A stretch of 64,000 nt of DNA from the NCBI GenBank assembly GCA_017630155.1, contig JAGBVU010000031.1:1-64000 (forward strand), written 5' to 3'. The position numbers and the translations under genes are program-made. Source of the stretch: Bacteroidales bacterium. Its GTDB lineage: Bacteria; Bacteroidota; Bacteroidia; Bacteroidales; UBA932. This document shows positions 43,668 through 53,349 of this stretch, piece by piece. Under the pieces are notes generated by a model that saw nothing but the letters and a program-made list of their open reading frames with translations, did no database searches and was not told the DNA's origin. Each line of letters starts with the position of its first letter. Position 1 is the first letter of the stretch.

Positions 43668-45206
43668 ATGTACAAGACTCTCAGATGGATTAGGGTAGGG
43701 GTGGCACTTGTGACACTCCTACTTTTTATACTGGCCTTTACCTTTGTGGGAAGGGGCCTTGAAGGGATATTAACCATAGCACGTTTCCAGTTTATCCCTG
43801 CTCTGGTATCTTTCCTTAGCGGAGGTGCCTTTATATTTGTTTTCTTCCTTCTTCTAACCCTCCTTTTCGGAAGGGTATACTGCTCATTGTTCTGTCCGCT
43901 CGGCATTATGCAGGATGGTGTATCCAAGGTAGCTTCGTGGTTCAAATCGAAAAAGGGGAAGAGATTCAGATACTCCAGACCCCATACAGTTCTCAGAGTG
44001 GTAGTATGTATCCTCTCCTTCGCTGTGCTGGCCATCTTTGGTGCAAGATTCTTTGCATGGATTGATCCATATTCCAACTTCGGTAAAATTGCCACGCAAC
44101 TTATTGATCCTGTTTTTATTGGTATTAACAACCTGTTGGCCAAGATTTTCCCTGCGGCTATCTTTCATCGCAGCTACTCTGTAGTGGTTTGGGGCTCATT
44201 TACCTTTGGCGCTGCATTCTGTCTTCTTGTGGTGGCAATGAGTGCATTCAGAGGTAGACTCTATTGCAATACGATTTGCCCTGTAGGTACATTGCTCGGC
44301 TATATTTCAAAGATATCGCTCTTCAAGCTTGCTATCGACAAGTCTGAGTGCATCAAGTGCAATGCATGCATCAATGTGTGCAAATCTGAGTGCATCGATG
44401 TAGCTACCGGTGAGGTGGATGAGAGCAGGTGTGTAGTGTGTCTTAACTGTACCACTGTGTGCAAGAAACACGGTCTCAGGTTTGTAAGGAGAAGTTCCCT
44501 TAAGGGAGATTCAAACACAGCTGCTGAAGAGTCTAAAAAGCCGGTAAATCAAGGGCGTCGCGAGGCTATTGGTGCCATTGCCGGTCTTGGTGCTGTGATG
44601 GTGGCAAGGGGTGTTCAGGGGAATAGGGCTGGTGATCCTCAGAGAGAGATTTCAGGTATTATCCCCCCTGGTGGTGTGAGCCTTGAGCATTTGAAAAATC
44701 ATTGCACCGCTTGTCAGGCGTGTGTGGAGGCTTGCCCCAACAGGATAATTTCACCCGCATTTGGTGAGTATGGTGCAGCAAATCTGATGCTCCCTGTAAT
44801 CCATTACAAAAAGCAGTTCTGCGGGTTCAATTGCAATATCTGCAGCAATGTGTGTCCTAATGGTGCACTTAAGCCTCTATCTGTAGAGGAAAAACGCAAG
44901 GTGCAGATAGGCCGTGTAGAGTTTATTGCCAAAAATTGTATTGTTTTCAAACATAAGACAGACTGTGGAGCATGTGATGAGCATTGCCCTACCAAAGCCA
45001 TCACCATGAAGGAGTGGAATGGTCGTCCGGGTCTATATTACCCCACTGTCAACCCAGATATGTGTATCGGATGCGGTGGATGTGAGTATGTCTGTCCAGA
45101 GATGCCCAAGGCTATGGTAATAAGACCATTGTCAGTACACGGCGAAGCTATCCCCCCTAAAGAGGACAAACAGGAAAAGGTGGAGATAAGTGACTTTGGA
45201 TTCTAA
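43668..45206 (+). CDS. Membrane polyferredoxin (NapH-like plus 4Fe-4S domains)
   Basis: The 512-residue protein has about five N-terminal membrane helices interleaved with NapH-type RVYCSLFCPLGIMQD and RLYCNTICPVGTLLGY motifs. Two 4Fe-4S motifs follow (CIKCNACINVCKSEC, CVVCLNCTTVCKK). Near residue 298 an internal RREAIGAIAGLGAVMVARG resembles a Tat or membrane segment. The C-terminal part has clusters C-T-A-C-Q-A-C-V-E-A-C-P, CNICSNVCPNG, CGACDEHCPTKA and CIGCGGCEYVCPE. Electrons probably pass between the membrane and the DUF362 protein encoded just before it. It looks like a NapH-type and a NapG-type protein fused. Its stop abuts the end of convergent trmD. Confidence 0.8.
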   Translation: MYKTLRWIRVGVALVTLLLFILAFTFVGRGLEGILTIARFQFIPALVSFLSGGAFIFVFFLLLTLLFGRVYCSLFCPLGIMQDGVSKVASWFKSKKGKRFRYSRPHTVLRVVVCILSFAVLAIFGARFFAWIDPYSNFGKIATQLIDPVFIGINNLLAKIFPAAIFHRSYSVVVWGSFTFGAAFCLLVVAMSAFRGRLYCNTICPVGTLLGYISKISLFKLAIDKSECIKCNACINVCKSECIDVATGEVDESRCVVCLNCTTVCKKHGLRFVRRSSLKGDSNTAAEESKKPVNQGRREAIGAIAGLGAVMVARGVQGNRAGDPQREISGIIPPGGVSLEHLKNHCTACQACVEACPNRIISPAFGEYGAANLMLPVIHYKKQFCGFNCNICSNVCPNGALKPLSVEEKRKVQIGRVEFIAKNCIVFKHKTDCGACDEHCPTKAITMKEWNGRPGLYYPTVNPDMCIGCGGCEYVCPEMPKAMVIRPLSVHGEAIPPKEDKQEKVEISDFGF

Positions 45207-45893
45207 TTAATCCTCTATCCCTTCCAGAAGATCAGGTCTAAGCTCTCGGGTACGCTCGAGGGCTTTTTCTTCTTGCCACTGGCGGATCAGTTTGGTGTTG
45301 CCCGAAAGGAGGACAGGGGGAACCTCCCATCCATTGAAGTTGGCTGGGCGGGTATAGATGGGTGGTGCCAGAAGACCATCCTGAAAAGAGTCGCTGAGGG
45401 CAGACATTTCATCTGTAATGGCACCTGGGATGAGGCGGATGATGGAGTCACATATCACTGCAGCAGCAAGCTCGCCACCGCTGAGTACGTAACTTCCTAT
45501 TGAAATCTCTTTTGTTATCAGGTGCTCACGGATACGGTGGTCGATACCCTTGTAGTGTCCGCAAAGGATAATGATGTTTTTTGCGATGGAAAGTGTGTTG
45601 GCCATCGGCTGGTCAAGCAACTCTCCGTCTGGTGAGGTATAGATGACATAATCGTAGTCCCTCTGTGAGGTCAGGTCTGTAATGGCTCTGTACAGTGGCT
45701 CGGGCATAATCACCATCCCTGCATCACCTCCATATGAGTAATCATCAATCTGTTTGTAGTTACCTTTGCCATAGTCGTGGAGATTGACAATATTGATTTC
45801 TACAAGCCCTTTCTCCTTGGCTCTCTTGATTATTGAGTGGTTTAGGGGACTTTCCAAAATGTCCGGTACTGCCGATATAATATCTATTCTCAT
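45207..45893 (-). CDS. trmD: tRNA (guanine-37-N1)-methyltransferase
   Basis: The 228-residue protein is a SPOUT methylase with trefoil-knot motifs: [17 protein letters not shown] at the N-terminus, [38 protein letters not shown], and [26 protein letters not shown]. It methylates G37 in tRNAs that read CNN codons and prevents frameshifting. It is transcribed alone from the promoter at 45901. Confidence 0.95.
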   Translation of the reverse strand: MRIDIISAVPDILESPLNHSIIKRAKEKGLVEINIVNLHDYGKGNYKQIDDYSYGGDAGMVIMPEPLYRAITDLTSQRDYDYVIYTSPDGELLDQPMANTLSIAKNIIILCGHYKGIDHRIREHLITKEISIGSYVLSGGELAAAVICDSIIRLIPGAITDEMSALSDSFQDGLLAPPIYTRPANFNGWEVPPVLLSGNTKLIRQWQEEKALERTRELRPDLLEGIED

Positions 45894-45900
45894 AATGGTG

Positions 45901-45908
45901 CAAAATTA
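45901..45908 (-). promoter_or_regulatory. -7 element for trmD
   Basis: TAATTTTG on the minus strand fits TAnnTTTG. The expected start is only a few bases from the trmD ATG (45893), so the mRNA would be nearly leaderless. Confidence 0.4.
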
Positions 45909-45921
45909 GAAAAAATAAATG

Positions 45922-45929
45922 TATATTTG
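45922..45929 (+). promoter_or_regulatory. -7 element for the DUF349-yidC operon
   Basis: TATATTTG is a perfect -7 match; transcription would begin near 45935, about 34 bases before the ATG at 45969. It lies back to back with the trmD promoter. No good -33 TTG was found. Confidence 0.45.
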
Positions 45930-45968
45930 CAGATTGTAATATATTTACTAATGTAATTGACATCTACT

Positions 45969-47828
45969 ATGAGTGAAGAAACCAAAATCACTGCTCCCGA
46001 GGGGCAATTCGAGGAAAATGTAGAACAAAATGTTCCCGTCCTTGAAACTACTGAAGAAATTATTGATAACAATCATACTGAGGAGGAAGTTTCTCTCATT
46101 AGCGAAGAGATCCTTCAGGACTTGGCCAACAAGAGTTTGAAAGAGATTGTCACACTCTTTGATGCCTTAGTCGAAAAAGGTGATCAGCAGGAGATGTACA
46201 AATACGCAGAACCAATCAAAGCTGTTTTCTACAAGACCTTGAAGAAAGAGAAGATTGCTGCAGGCTATCTTGCACCAACTGAAGAGATGGTGGCCGAGGA
46301 GGAGACTGCTGAGGAAGAGGCAGTTTCTGAAAATCCTTTTGCTGAGATAGAGAGGGGGTTCAAAGAGGTTTATTCAAAATATAAATCACTAAGAGGTGCT
46401 CACCTTCAGCAGGTAGAGAAGCAGAAAGAGGAGAACTTCGAGGTGAAAAAACAGATTATCGAGGAGTTGAAGGCCCTTGTGGAGACACAGGAGGATATTA
46501 CCACCACTTTCCCAAGATTCAGATCGCTTCAGTCGAGATGGCGTGAGTCAGGACCTGTTCCACAGGCTAAGGTAAAGGATGTATATGACAGTTACCAGCA
46601 CTATGTGGAGATGTTCTACGACTATGTGAAGATCAATAACGAACTTCGTGACCTTGATTTCAAGAAAAACCTTGAGGCCAAAACAGCTCTTTGCGAAAAA
46701 GCTGAGGCCCTCATCAATGAAGAAAATGTGGTGAATGCATTTGCAGTGCTTCAGAAACTTCACGAAGAGTGGAAAGAGTTTGGTCCAGTAGAGAAAGAGC
46801 ACAGGGAGGCTATCTGGGAGAGATTCAAAGTGGCAACTTCACAGGTAAACAAGAAACATCAGGCATATTTCGAGAAGATTAAAGCTGATCAGAAAGTAAA
46901 TCTTGCAGCCAAGACTCTACTTTGTGAGAAGGCAGAGGAGATCGCTTCACGTGAAGTGGCTGAATCAAATACCTGGAACGAATATTCGAAAGAACTTGAG
47001 GGGCTTCAGAAAGAGTGGAAGACCATCGGTTTCGCATCCAAGAAGGATAATCAGAAGATTTATGACCGTTTCAGAGCAGCTTGTGATCAGTTCTATAACA
47101 GAAAGAGGGAGTACTACTCACAGTTCAAGGATCAGATGACCCGCAATATGGAGCAGAAAGTGGCTCTATGCGAGCAGGCTGAGGCTATGAAAGAGAGCAC
47201 AGACTGGAAGAAGACCACCGAGGACCTTATCAATCTTCAGAAACAGTGGAAGGAGATTGGCCCTGTGTCACGCAAGAAATCTGACCAGATCTGGAACCGC
47301 TTCAGAGCTGCCTGTGACTATTTCTTCGACAATAAGGAGAAAAACTACGGTGGTGTTGATCCTCAGTATGTGGAGAATCTCAACAAGAAGCTTGCCCTTA
47401 TCGAGGAGATCAAGGCTTATGAGTCTGCAGATAGAGCAGCAGATGCAGAGGCTGTGAAGGATTTCACTGCAAGATGGAATGAGATAGGTTTTGTTCCATT
47501 CAAGGAGAAAGAGAGGATTCAGGCCCTTTACAAAGAGGCCATGGATTCCAAATTCCACGGACTATCAAGGGGTAGAAGAGGTGGCCGTGATGGCTCAAGA
47601 GGTCAGAAAGAGGTCAATCCTGTTCGTGCAGAGCGCGAAAAACTGGTTCAGAAATTCCGTAAGAAAGAGAGCGAGATCGCTACTTACGAGAACAATATCG
47701 GATTCTTTGCAAGCTCAAAGAATGCAGATGCTCTTGTGAAGGAGTTCACCAAGAAGATTGAGGAGGCTAAAGCTGAACTGGCCGAACTTGAAGAGAAGAT
47801 TAAAGAGATAGACAATCAATTTGAATAA
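45969..47828 (+). CDS. DUF349 repeat protein
   Basis: From the ATG at 45969 the protein has 619 residues (an in-frame TTG 12 bases earlier is less likely). A long Glu-rich N-terminal region is followed by five DUF349 units, each with a W-[KR/N]-x-[IFS]-G core (WRESGPV, WKEFGPV, WKTIGFA, WKEIGPV, WNEIGFV) and R-F-[RK]-A-A-C-D helices, all in coiled-coil geometry. The C-terminus is a Glu/Lys coiled coil. DUF349 is found in DNA-repair-linked and other cytoplasmic proteins; its function in Bacteroidota is unknown. It begins an operon with yidC. Confidence 0.85.
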   Translation: MSEETKITAPEGQFEENVEQNVPVLETTEEIIDNNHTEEEVSLISEEILQDLANKSLKEIVTLFDALVEKGDQQEMYKYAEPIKAVFYKTLKKEKIAAGYLAPTEEMVAEEETAEEEAVSENPFAEIERGFKEVYSKYKSLRGAHLQQVEKQKEENFEVKKQIIEELKALVETQEDITTTFPRFRSLQSRWRESGPVPQAKVKDVYDSYQHYVEMFYDYVKINNELRDLDFKKNLEAKTALCEKAEALINEENVVNAFAVLQKLHEEWKEFGPVEKEHREAIWERFKVATSQVNKKHQAYFEKIKADQKVNLAAKTLLCEKAEEIASREVAESNTWNEYSKELEGLQKEWKTIGFASKKDNQKIYDRFRAACDQFYNRKREYYSQFKDQMTRNMEQKVALCEQAEAMKESTDWKKTTEDLINLQKQWKEIGPVSRKKSDQIWNRFRAACDYFFDNKEKNYGGVDPQYVENLNKKLALIEEIKAYESADRAADAEAVKDFTARWNEIGFVPFKEKERIQALYKEAMDSKFHGLSRGRRGGRDGSRGQKEVNPVRAEREKLVQKFRKKESEIATYENNIGFFASSKNADALVKEFTKKIEEAKAELAELEEKIKEIDNQFE

Positions 47829-47837
47829 CAGATAGAC

Positions 47838-49712
47838 ATGAACAAGAATACCTTTATCGGTATGCTCCTTATCGGTGCGATACTGATTGGTTTTAGCATT
47901 TACAATTCAAAACAGTTCGAGAAACAGAAGGCTTACCAGATGGAGCAGGACTCCATCGCACAAGTAAGAGCACTCGAATATGCTGCCGAGATGGCAGCTA
48001 AAGCAGAGGCAGAAGGTGCAGCAATAGCTGCAGATCCATCAAAAGGGCAATACTCCTACACTTACAAGGATTCATTGTTGGAGGCTGCCCATAGAGCTAC
48101 TGCAGAGATTTATACATTGGAGAACGACAAAATCAAGGCTGACTATACCACCAGAGGCGGTCAGGTATACCAGGTAGAGATTAAAGATTACTATACCTAT
48201 GACAGCCTTGCCCTTAACCTTGTTAAAGGTGGACAGAGTGATTTCGGTGTGGAGTTCTACTCTCACCAGATGATCAATACCAAGAACTTCACCTATTCGA
48301 TGGTTTCGCACAACGATTCATCTTTGGTGATGAGACTCAATTTTGATGAGGATTCTTATATTGAGCACATATACTCACTTCCATCGGAGAGTTATCTGGT
48401 TAATTTCGACTTCAGACTTGTGAATATGGAGCAATACGTTTCACAAAATGCCACTCAGTTTGATGTGGACTGGAGATTGAATATCCCAAGACTTGAAAAA
48501 GGTTATGACAATGAGAGAAACTACTCTACCATCGATTACAGATATCCTGGTGATGAGGTTGAGAATCTTGGATTGAGAAGGGAGTCATCTTCAAAAGAGA
48601 TTACCACTAAGGTTTCCTGGTTCGCATTCCAGCAACAGTTCTTTTCAGCTATCCTGAGGGCTAAAAATGATTTCACTTCGGGTAACCTCTCTTACGCTTT
48701 CTTCAAGGAGAATGACCCTTCAGCCAATCTTATGCAGTGCCATGCAAATATGGAGGTGGCATATAATCCTGAAGGTAGTGTGGTGACAATACCTTTTGAG
48801 TTCTATTTCGGTCCAAACCATTTCCGCACATTGAGAGGGTATGATCAGGAGTATGAGAAGATTATCCCACTTGGCGGATGGCTTGTAAACTGGATTAACA
48901 GGATAGTAATCATCCCTACATTTGACTTTTTGAGCAAGTTTATCGGCAATTTCGGAATCATCATCCTACTGATGACCATTATGCTGAAGATTGTGATATC
49001 ACCTTTCACCATCAAATCCTTTGCTTCATCTGCAAAAATGAGGGTGATTAAGCCTGAGATAGACAAGATCAATGCGAAATATCCAAAACAGGAGGATGCC
49101 CTCAAAAAGCAGCAGGCAATGCAGGAACTTTACAAAGCGAGTGGTGTGAGTATGTTCGGAGGCTGTCTCCCTATGCTCTTCCAGTTCCCTATCCTTTTTG
49201 CGATGTTCCGTTTCTTCCCTGCTTCTATCGAGCTTCGCCAGCAGTCTTTCCTTTGGGTTGATGACTTGAGCGCATACGACTCTATCATTGATCTTCCATT
49301 CAAATTGCCTTTGTATGGTGATCACGTCAGTCTCTTTGCGATACTCGTAGCAGTAACCATGTATTTCTACTCTAAGGCAATGCTTAACCAGCAGGGCGAT
49401 ACTGCCAATATGATGCCCGGTATGAAGGCTATGCAGCTTTACTTTATGCCTATAATGATGCTGTTCATCTGCAACAACCTTTCAAGTGCATTGAGCTACT
49501 ACTATATGCTTTCAAACCTTATCACCATGGGATTGACTTGGGTGATACGCAAATTCTTTGTGGATGAAGAGAAGATTTTGGCTCAGATTCAGGCAAGCAA
49601 AGCTAAAGCCAAAACCAAACCAAAATCAAAATTCCAGCAAAGACTTGAAGAGGCTGCAAAAGCACAGCAGGAGATGCTCAAACAGCAGCAAGCCCAACAA
49701 AAACGCAAATAA
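47838..49712 (+). CDS. yidC: Membrane protein insertase YidC
   Basis: The 624-residue protein has an N-terminal membrane helix (FIGMLLIGAILIGFSIY), a large periplasmic beta domain, and the conserved insertase core of five membrane helices starting near residue 360 (FGIIILLMTIMLKIVISPFTIKS, where the family has an essential Arg/Lys-containing groove), then GGCLPMLFQFPILFAMFRFF and NLSSALSYYYMLSNLITM. The C-terminal tail is Lys/Gln-rich. YidC inserts proteins with and without SecYEG. It ends exactly where the YggS-like gene begins. Confidence 0.94.
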   Translation: MNKNTFIGMLLIGAILIGFSIYNSKQFEKQKAYQMEQDSIAQVRALEYAAEMAAKAEAEGAAIAADPSKGQYSYTYKDSLLEAAHRATAEIYTLENDKIKADYTTRGGQVYQVEIKDYYTYDSLALNLVKGGQSDFGVEFYSHQMINTKNFTYSMVSHNDSSLVMRLNFDEDSYIEHIYSLPSESYLVNFDFRLVNMEQYVSQNATQFDVDWRLNIPRLEKGYDNERNYSTIDYRYPGDEVENLGLRRESSSKEITTKVSWFAFQQQFFSAILRAKNDFTSGNLSYAFFKENDPSANLMQCHANMEVAYNPEGSVVTIPFEFYFGPNHFRTLRGYDQEYEKIIPLGGWLVNWINRIVIIPTFDFLSKFIGNFGIIILLMTIMLKIVISPFTIKSFASSAKMRVIKPEIDKINAKYPKQEDALKKQQAMQELYKASGVSMFGGCLPMLFQFPILFAMFRFFPASIELRQQSFLWVDDLSAYDSIIDLPFKLPLYGDHVSLFAILVAVTMYFYSKAMLNQQGDTANMMPGMKAMQLYFMPIMMLFICNNLSSALSYYYMLSNLITMGLTWVIRKFFVDEEKILAQIQASKAKAKTKPKSKFQQRLEEAAKAQQEMLKQQQAQQKRK

Positions 49713-50390
49713 ATGGGTATAGCAGAGAATATACTTCAAATCAATAAGGAACTGCCGCCATCGACCAAGTTGGTGGCAGTTTCCAAATTCAAACCTGTCG
49801 AGGCGGTTCAAGAGGCTTACGATGCAGGGCAGAGGGTCTTTGCAGAGAGCCGTCCGCAGGAACTTAAAATGAAGGTGGAGCTCCTTCCAAATGATATAGA
49901 GTGGCATTTTATCGGGCACCTGCAGACCAATAAGATAAAGATGGTAGTTCCTTATGCCACATTGATACACTCCATCGATTCAGAGAGACTTCTTGTTGAA
50001 GTGGGTGAGTATGCCCGTAAAAATGGTTACAGATTGGGGGTGCTTCTTGAGCTTCATATAGCACAGGAGGAGAGCAAGCAAGGCTTCTCTGCTGAGGAGA
50101 TTCTTGACCTTCTTGATAGGATCTCTGCAGATAAGGAACTTCAAGACAAATTTTCAAACATTACATTCCGCGGCCTTATGGCTATGGCCTCTTTTGTAGA
50201 TGATGAGGTTCAGATCAGGGGAGAATTTTCAAAGTTATTGGCCCTAAATGAGGAGATCAGGAAAAAAGGTTACCCATTCCTGGAAAACTTCTCCGAACTC
50301 TCTTTCGGTATGTCAGGGGATTACCATATTGCCGCAGAGATGGGGAGTACCATGGTGAGGATAGGTACCTCCATTTTTGGCTCCAGGTAG
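49713..50390 (+). CDS. YggS/PLPBP-family pyridoxal-phosphate protein
   Basis: The 225-residue protein has a fold-type III TIM barrel with the PLP lysine in LVAVSKFKPVEAV near residue 24, FAESRPQELKMKVELL, WHFIGHLQTNK, LIHSIDSERL, GLMAMASF and LSFGMSGDYHIA. PLPBP proteins buffer pyridoxal phosphate. It starts directly at the stop of yidC, likely in one transcript. A pdxB gene of the same cofactor pathway is at 28775. Confidence 0.92.
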   Translation: MGIAENILQINKELPPSTKLVAVSKFKPVEAVQEAYDAGQRVFAESRPQELKMKVELLPNDIEWHFIGHLQTNKIKMVVPYATLIHSIDSERLLVEVGEYARKNGYRLGVLLELHIAQEESKQGFSAEEILDLLDRISADKELQDKFSNITFRGLMAMASFVDDEVQIRGEFSKLLALNEEIRKKGYPFLENFSELSFGMSGDYHIAAEMGSTMVRIGTSIFGSR

Positions 50391-50411
50391 TCTTTGGTTC
50401 CCATTTTCTTG

Positions 50412-50441
50412 TTGTTATTTTATAATCTTTTATTATATTTG
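50412..50441 (+). promoter_or_regulatory. Bacteroidota-type promoter of the GLUG lipoprotein pair
   Basis: TTG at 50412-50414, 19 bases, TATATTTG at 50434-50441: a perfect match. Transcription would begin near 50448, about 14 bases before the ATG at 50462. Confidence 0.65.
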
Positions 50442-50461
50442 TCCATATAAAAAGATTGAAG

Positions 50462-53338
50462 ATGGAAAATATAATAAAGCTACGATTGCTTTTAACAGCA
50501 CTACTTATATTTGTTATCACCTCTTGTGTGCCGGAGATTCCATCCTTCTCAGTTGACGATTATCTTGGCGAATTTGATACATTTGAACTCGATGAGCAGA
50601 CATCAAACCTTTTTGAGGAGGATATGATATGTTATATCCAGACCAAGGAGGGGCATATTATCCAGCGCGATGTGTTGCACAAAAAGGGGAAGGATCGCTC
50701 TAAATTCAAACTCAACGGGGGGCTAAAAAATGGGGAGTACAGACTTCTCTACTTTGAGTATAAAGTCTCCGGTCCCGACAAGGATAAAGGTGGATTCTAT
50801 GTAAGGAATTTCGGCCTTGGCATGAGGATACTTGTTGAAAAAGATGGTTACAGGATTATGGATGAGTACAATCCGAATTATGGCCTCTCCGGTAAAGGTA
50901 CAGAAGAGGAGCCTTTCATCATCACCTCTGCAAGCCATCTGGATACCCTCAGAAAAATAACCAATACCCTTCCTACTGAGGGGGTATACTTCTCACAGAT
51001 GACACATATTCAGGGCAGTGATATGCTTTATCACGGATACTTGTGTGATCCTGACCACTATTGGACACCTATCGGTTATGATATGAACAGACCCTTCAGA
51101 GGTATTTACGATGGTAACGGCTACTATATCCAGGGAGTGAAGTCTGTCTCTTCCAATACGACTATAGGAAGGGGGCTTTTCGGATTTGCCTGCGGTGCAG
51201 TATTCAATGATGTGACTATCAAAGATTCGTATATAGTGGGAACTTATGGCGCCGGCACACTTTTGGGTATCGTGATATCAGATGCAGGAGAGTTGGATGC
51301 TACCCAGATCTACAATTGCAAGGTGATAAGCAGTGAAGTTTATGGACTTGATGGTTGTCTTTCACTTGGTGGACTTGTCGGGGCTGTTGATTCAAAGGCT
51401 GTTCTCAATATAGCAAGTTCCTCTTCAGAAGGATCAAAAATTGAGGGTGACTACAATGTGGGTGGCCTTATTGGTGCAGGTGCGCTCCAGTCCACTATCA
51501 CCGTGAGTGATTGTCACAACAGCAGTACAGTGAAGGTTCACCACTCTGGAGCAGGTGGTATTATTGCCAATTGTGATACTATAAACATATCTGTCTCCAC
51601 CAACAAGGCAGAAGGTGTTGTGACCGGTCCTACAACCAAAGGTGACGGTGATGCAGCTTATATCGCTTATGGTGGTATTGTCGGTGGATCCAGGTGCGCC
51701 ACTATCAATGTTTGTGAAAACTTCGCCCCTGTTACCGGGTATGAGGGGGTAGGTGGAATTATAGGAAGTACCAGGGTCAAGTATGATGACAACGGATACC
51801 TTTTTAATAATGTGTTGCTTAAATACTGCAAGAATGAAGGTGCTATAAAAGGGGCCAATAATGTCGGTGGTCTGTGCGGTGAAGCGCAGTTTGGAGCCTA
51901 TGCATCATTAAATACAGGGACGGTAAGTGGTGATGATTATGTTGGTGGAATCGCCGGTTATACCTCTATGGCAGTTATTGAGAATACTGTCAATAATAAT
52001 ACTGTCAAGGGAGATTCATACGTGGCAGGTATTGTAGGTAAGGCATCTACCGGTCTTATTGCTGTCAGTCAGAACTTTGGTGCTATTGAGGCATCAGGTT
52101 CACACGCAGCTGGTGTGGCGGGGTACTGCGAAGACTATATGATGATCCACTATTGCTCAAACTATGCAGGTATCAAGGGTGGAAGCACACCTATAGCCGG
52201 TATTGTGGCGGAGATCGGAAAGGAACAGGAGTTAAGTACACTTAATAAGGTAGAGATAGCTTTTGGAACAGCTCAGATTTTTGTGGGGGCAGTTTTGGGA
52301 CCGGTATTGGGTATCGTGGAGAAGGTGACAGAAAAAGTGGGATTTCTGGTGGTGGAGGTGGTGGCCGATATTCTAGTATCCCTTGTAGAGACCGGTTTTC
52401 TGGGACATGCTTTGCATGAGGTTCTACATCACGAAGTGGAGGAGATTTCCAGCAATATTAAGGCCCTCGCACAGAAGGATATAGAGGAACTCAGCGCTGA
52501 GCTGGAGACGATCAGAAGTGGTGCAAGTGTCCAACTCCAGAGTTCACTTTCAGCCTCACCTATAAATGTCGATTATTCAAATGCTGTAGTATCACTCGCC
52601 AAGGATATCAATAATGAGGAGAATAACAAACTTTTTACACAGAATATCAGTGATGATCTTGACGAGAGGTTACACGAAGTTATGGAGCTTAATGAAGAGT
52701 CCGAACGCAATTATCTGATTGCGGGTGGTATTCTTCTGGCATTTGATGTTGTAGCCATAATAGGTACTATCGCTACAGCTGGTACAAGTGTGGCAATTAT
52801 TCCTGCTTGTCTCGGAATAACAGTCTCTTTTTTAGGAGGATTGAACTCCATAACAAAAGGTGTAAATGATTTTGCGGACAATGTGGTGGTAGTCAGCCAA
52901 TGTGCAAATATGGGTAATATCACTGGTGGCTCAGGTGACAATATAGGCGGTATTGTGGGGGTTCTTCAGCAAAGAGGAGCGGTGAAAAATTGTCTGAATA
53001 CTGCATCTGGACCTGGAAGCGATAGGGGTGGACAGATTATTGGTTATGCCGAGTGGGATTATTCATTGGAGAGCAGTCTTGCATTGGGAGATAATACCTG
53101 GGAGGATATTATAGGACAGGAGCCAGATTCTTCACCCAATTATCCGTTGGAAGGTGTCTATTACTACAAATCAGGTTCTATCTCGTACAATGCGGGGACC
53201 AAAAGGGACAATTCTACACTCCCCGATTTGTCCAAATATTCGGGTTGGGACCAAAATTACTGGAAGGTTCCCGTTTTAGATGAAAATGATAAAAAGTTAT
53301 CATATCCGGTTCCTTACAAGTCAGAAATGTTATATTAA
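50462..53338 (+). CDS. GLUG-repeat lipoprotein with a helical hydrophobic insertion
   Basis: The ATG at 50462 gives 958 residues; an earlier TTG would add two. The lipoprotein signal is VITSC (Cys22). Residues to about 145 form an N-terminal domain shared in outline with the next gene's product. From residue 150, EEPFIITSASHLDTL opens a beta-helix of GLUG-like units (GGLVGAVD, GGLIGAG, GGIVGGS, GGIIGS, GGIAGYTS, AGIVGKAS, AGVAGYC). It is interrupted at about 586-813 by a non-repetitive helical segment: a ~50-residue hydrophobic part, a charged coiled-coil part and a second hydrophobic part. One unit (GGIVGVLQ) and a C-terminal tail follow. The protein is likely surface-exposed; its role is unknown. 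Confidence 0.8.
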   Translation: MENIIKLRLLLTALLIFVITSCVPEIPSFSVDDYLGEFDTFELDEQTSNLFEEDMICYIQTKEGHIIQRDVLHKKGKDRSKFKLNGGLKNGEYRLLYFEYKVSGPDKDKGGFYVRNFGLGMRILVEKDGYRIMDEYNPNYGLSGKGTEEEPFIITSASHLDTLRKITNTLPTEGVYFSQMTHIQGSDMLYHGYLCDPDHYWTPIGYDMNRPFRGIYDGNGYYIQGVKSVSSNTTIGRGLFGFACGAVFNDVTIKDSYIVGTYGAGTLLGIVISDAGELDATQIYNCKVISSEVYGLDGCLSLGGLVGAVDSKAVLNIASSSSEGSKIEGDYNVGGLIGAGALQSTITVSDCHNSSTVKVHHSGAGGIIANCDTINISVSTNKAEGVVTGPTTKGDGDAAYIAYGGIVGGSRCATINVCENFAPVTGYEGVGGIIGSTRVKYDDNGYLFNNVLLKYCKNEGAIKGANNVGGLCGEAQFGAYASLNTGTVSGDDYVGGIAGYTSMAVIENTVNNNTVKGDSYVAGIVGKASTGLIAVSQNFGAIEASGSHAAGVAGYCEDYMMIHYCSNYAGIKGGSTPIAGIVAEIGKEQELSTLNKVEIAFGTAQIFVGAVLGPVLGIVEKVTEKVGFLVVEVVADILVSLVETGFLGHALHEVLHHEVEEISSNIKALAQKDIEELSAELETIRSGASVQLQSSLSASPINVDYSNAVVSLAKDINNEENNKLFTQNISDDLDERLHEVMELNEESERNYLIAGGILLAFDVVAIIGTIATAGTSVAIIPACLGITVSFLGGLNSITKGVNDFADNVVVVSQCANMGNITGGSGDNIGGIVGVLQQRGAVKNCLNTASGPGSDRGGQIIGYAEWDYSLESSLALGDNTWEDIIGQEPDSSPNYPLEGVYYYKSGSISYNAGTKRDNSTLPDLSKYSGWDQNYWKVPVLDENDKKLSYPVPYKSEMLY

Positions 53339-53349
53339 AAATTACAAGT

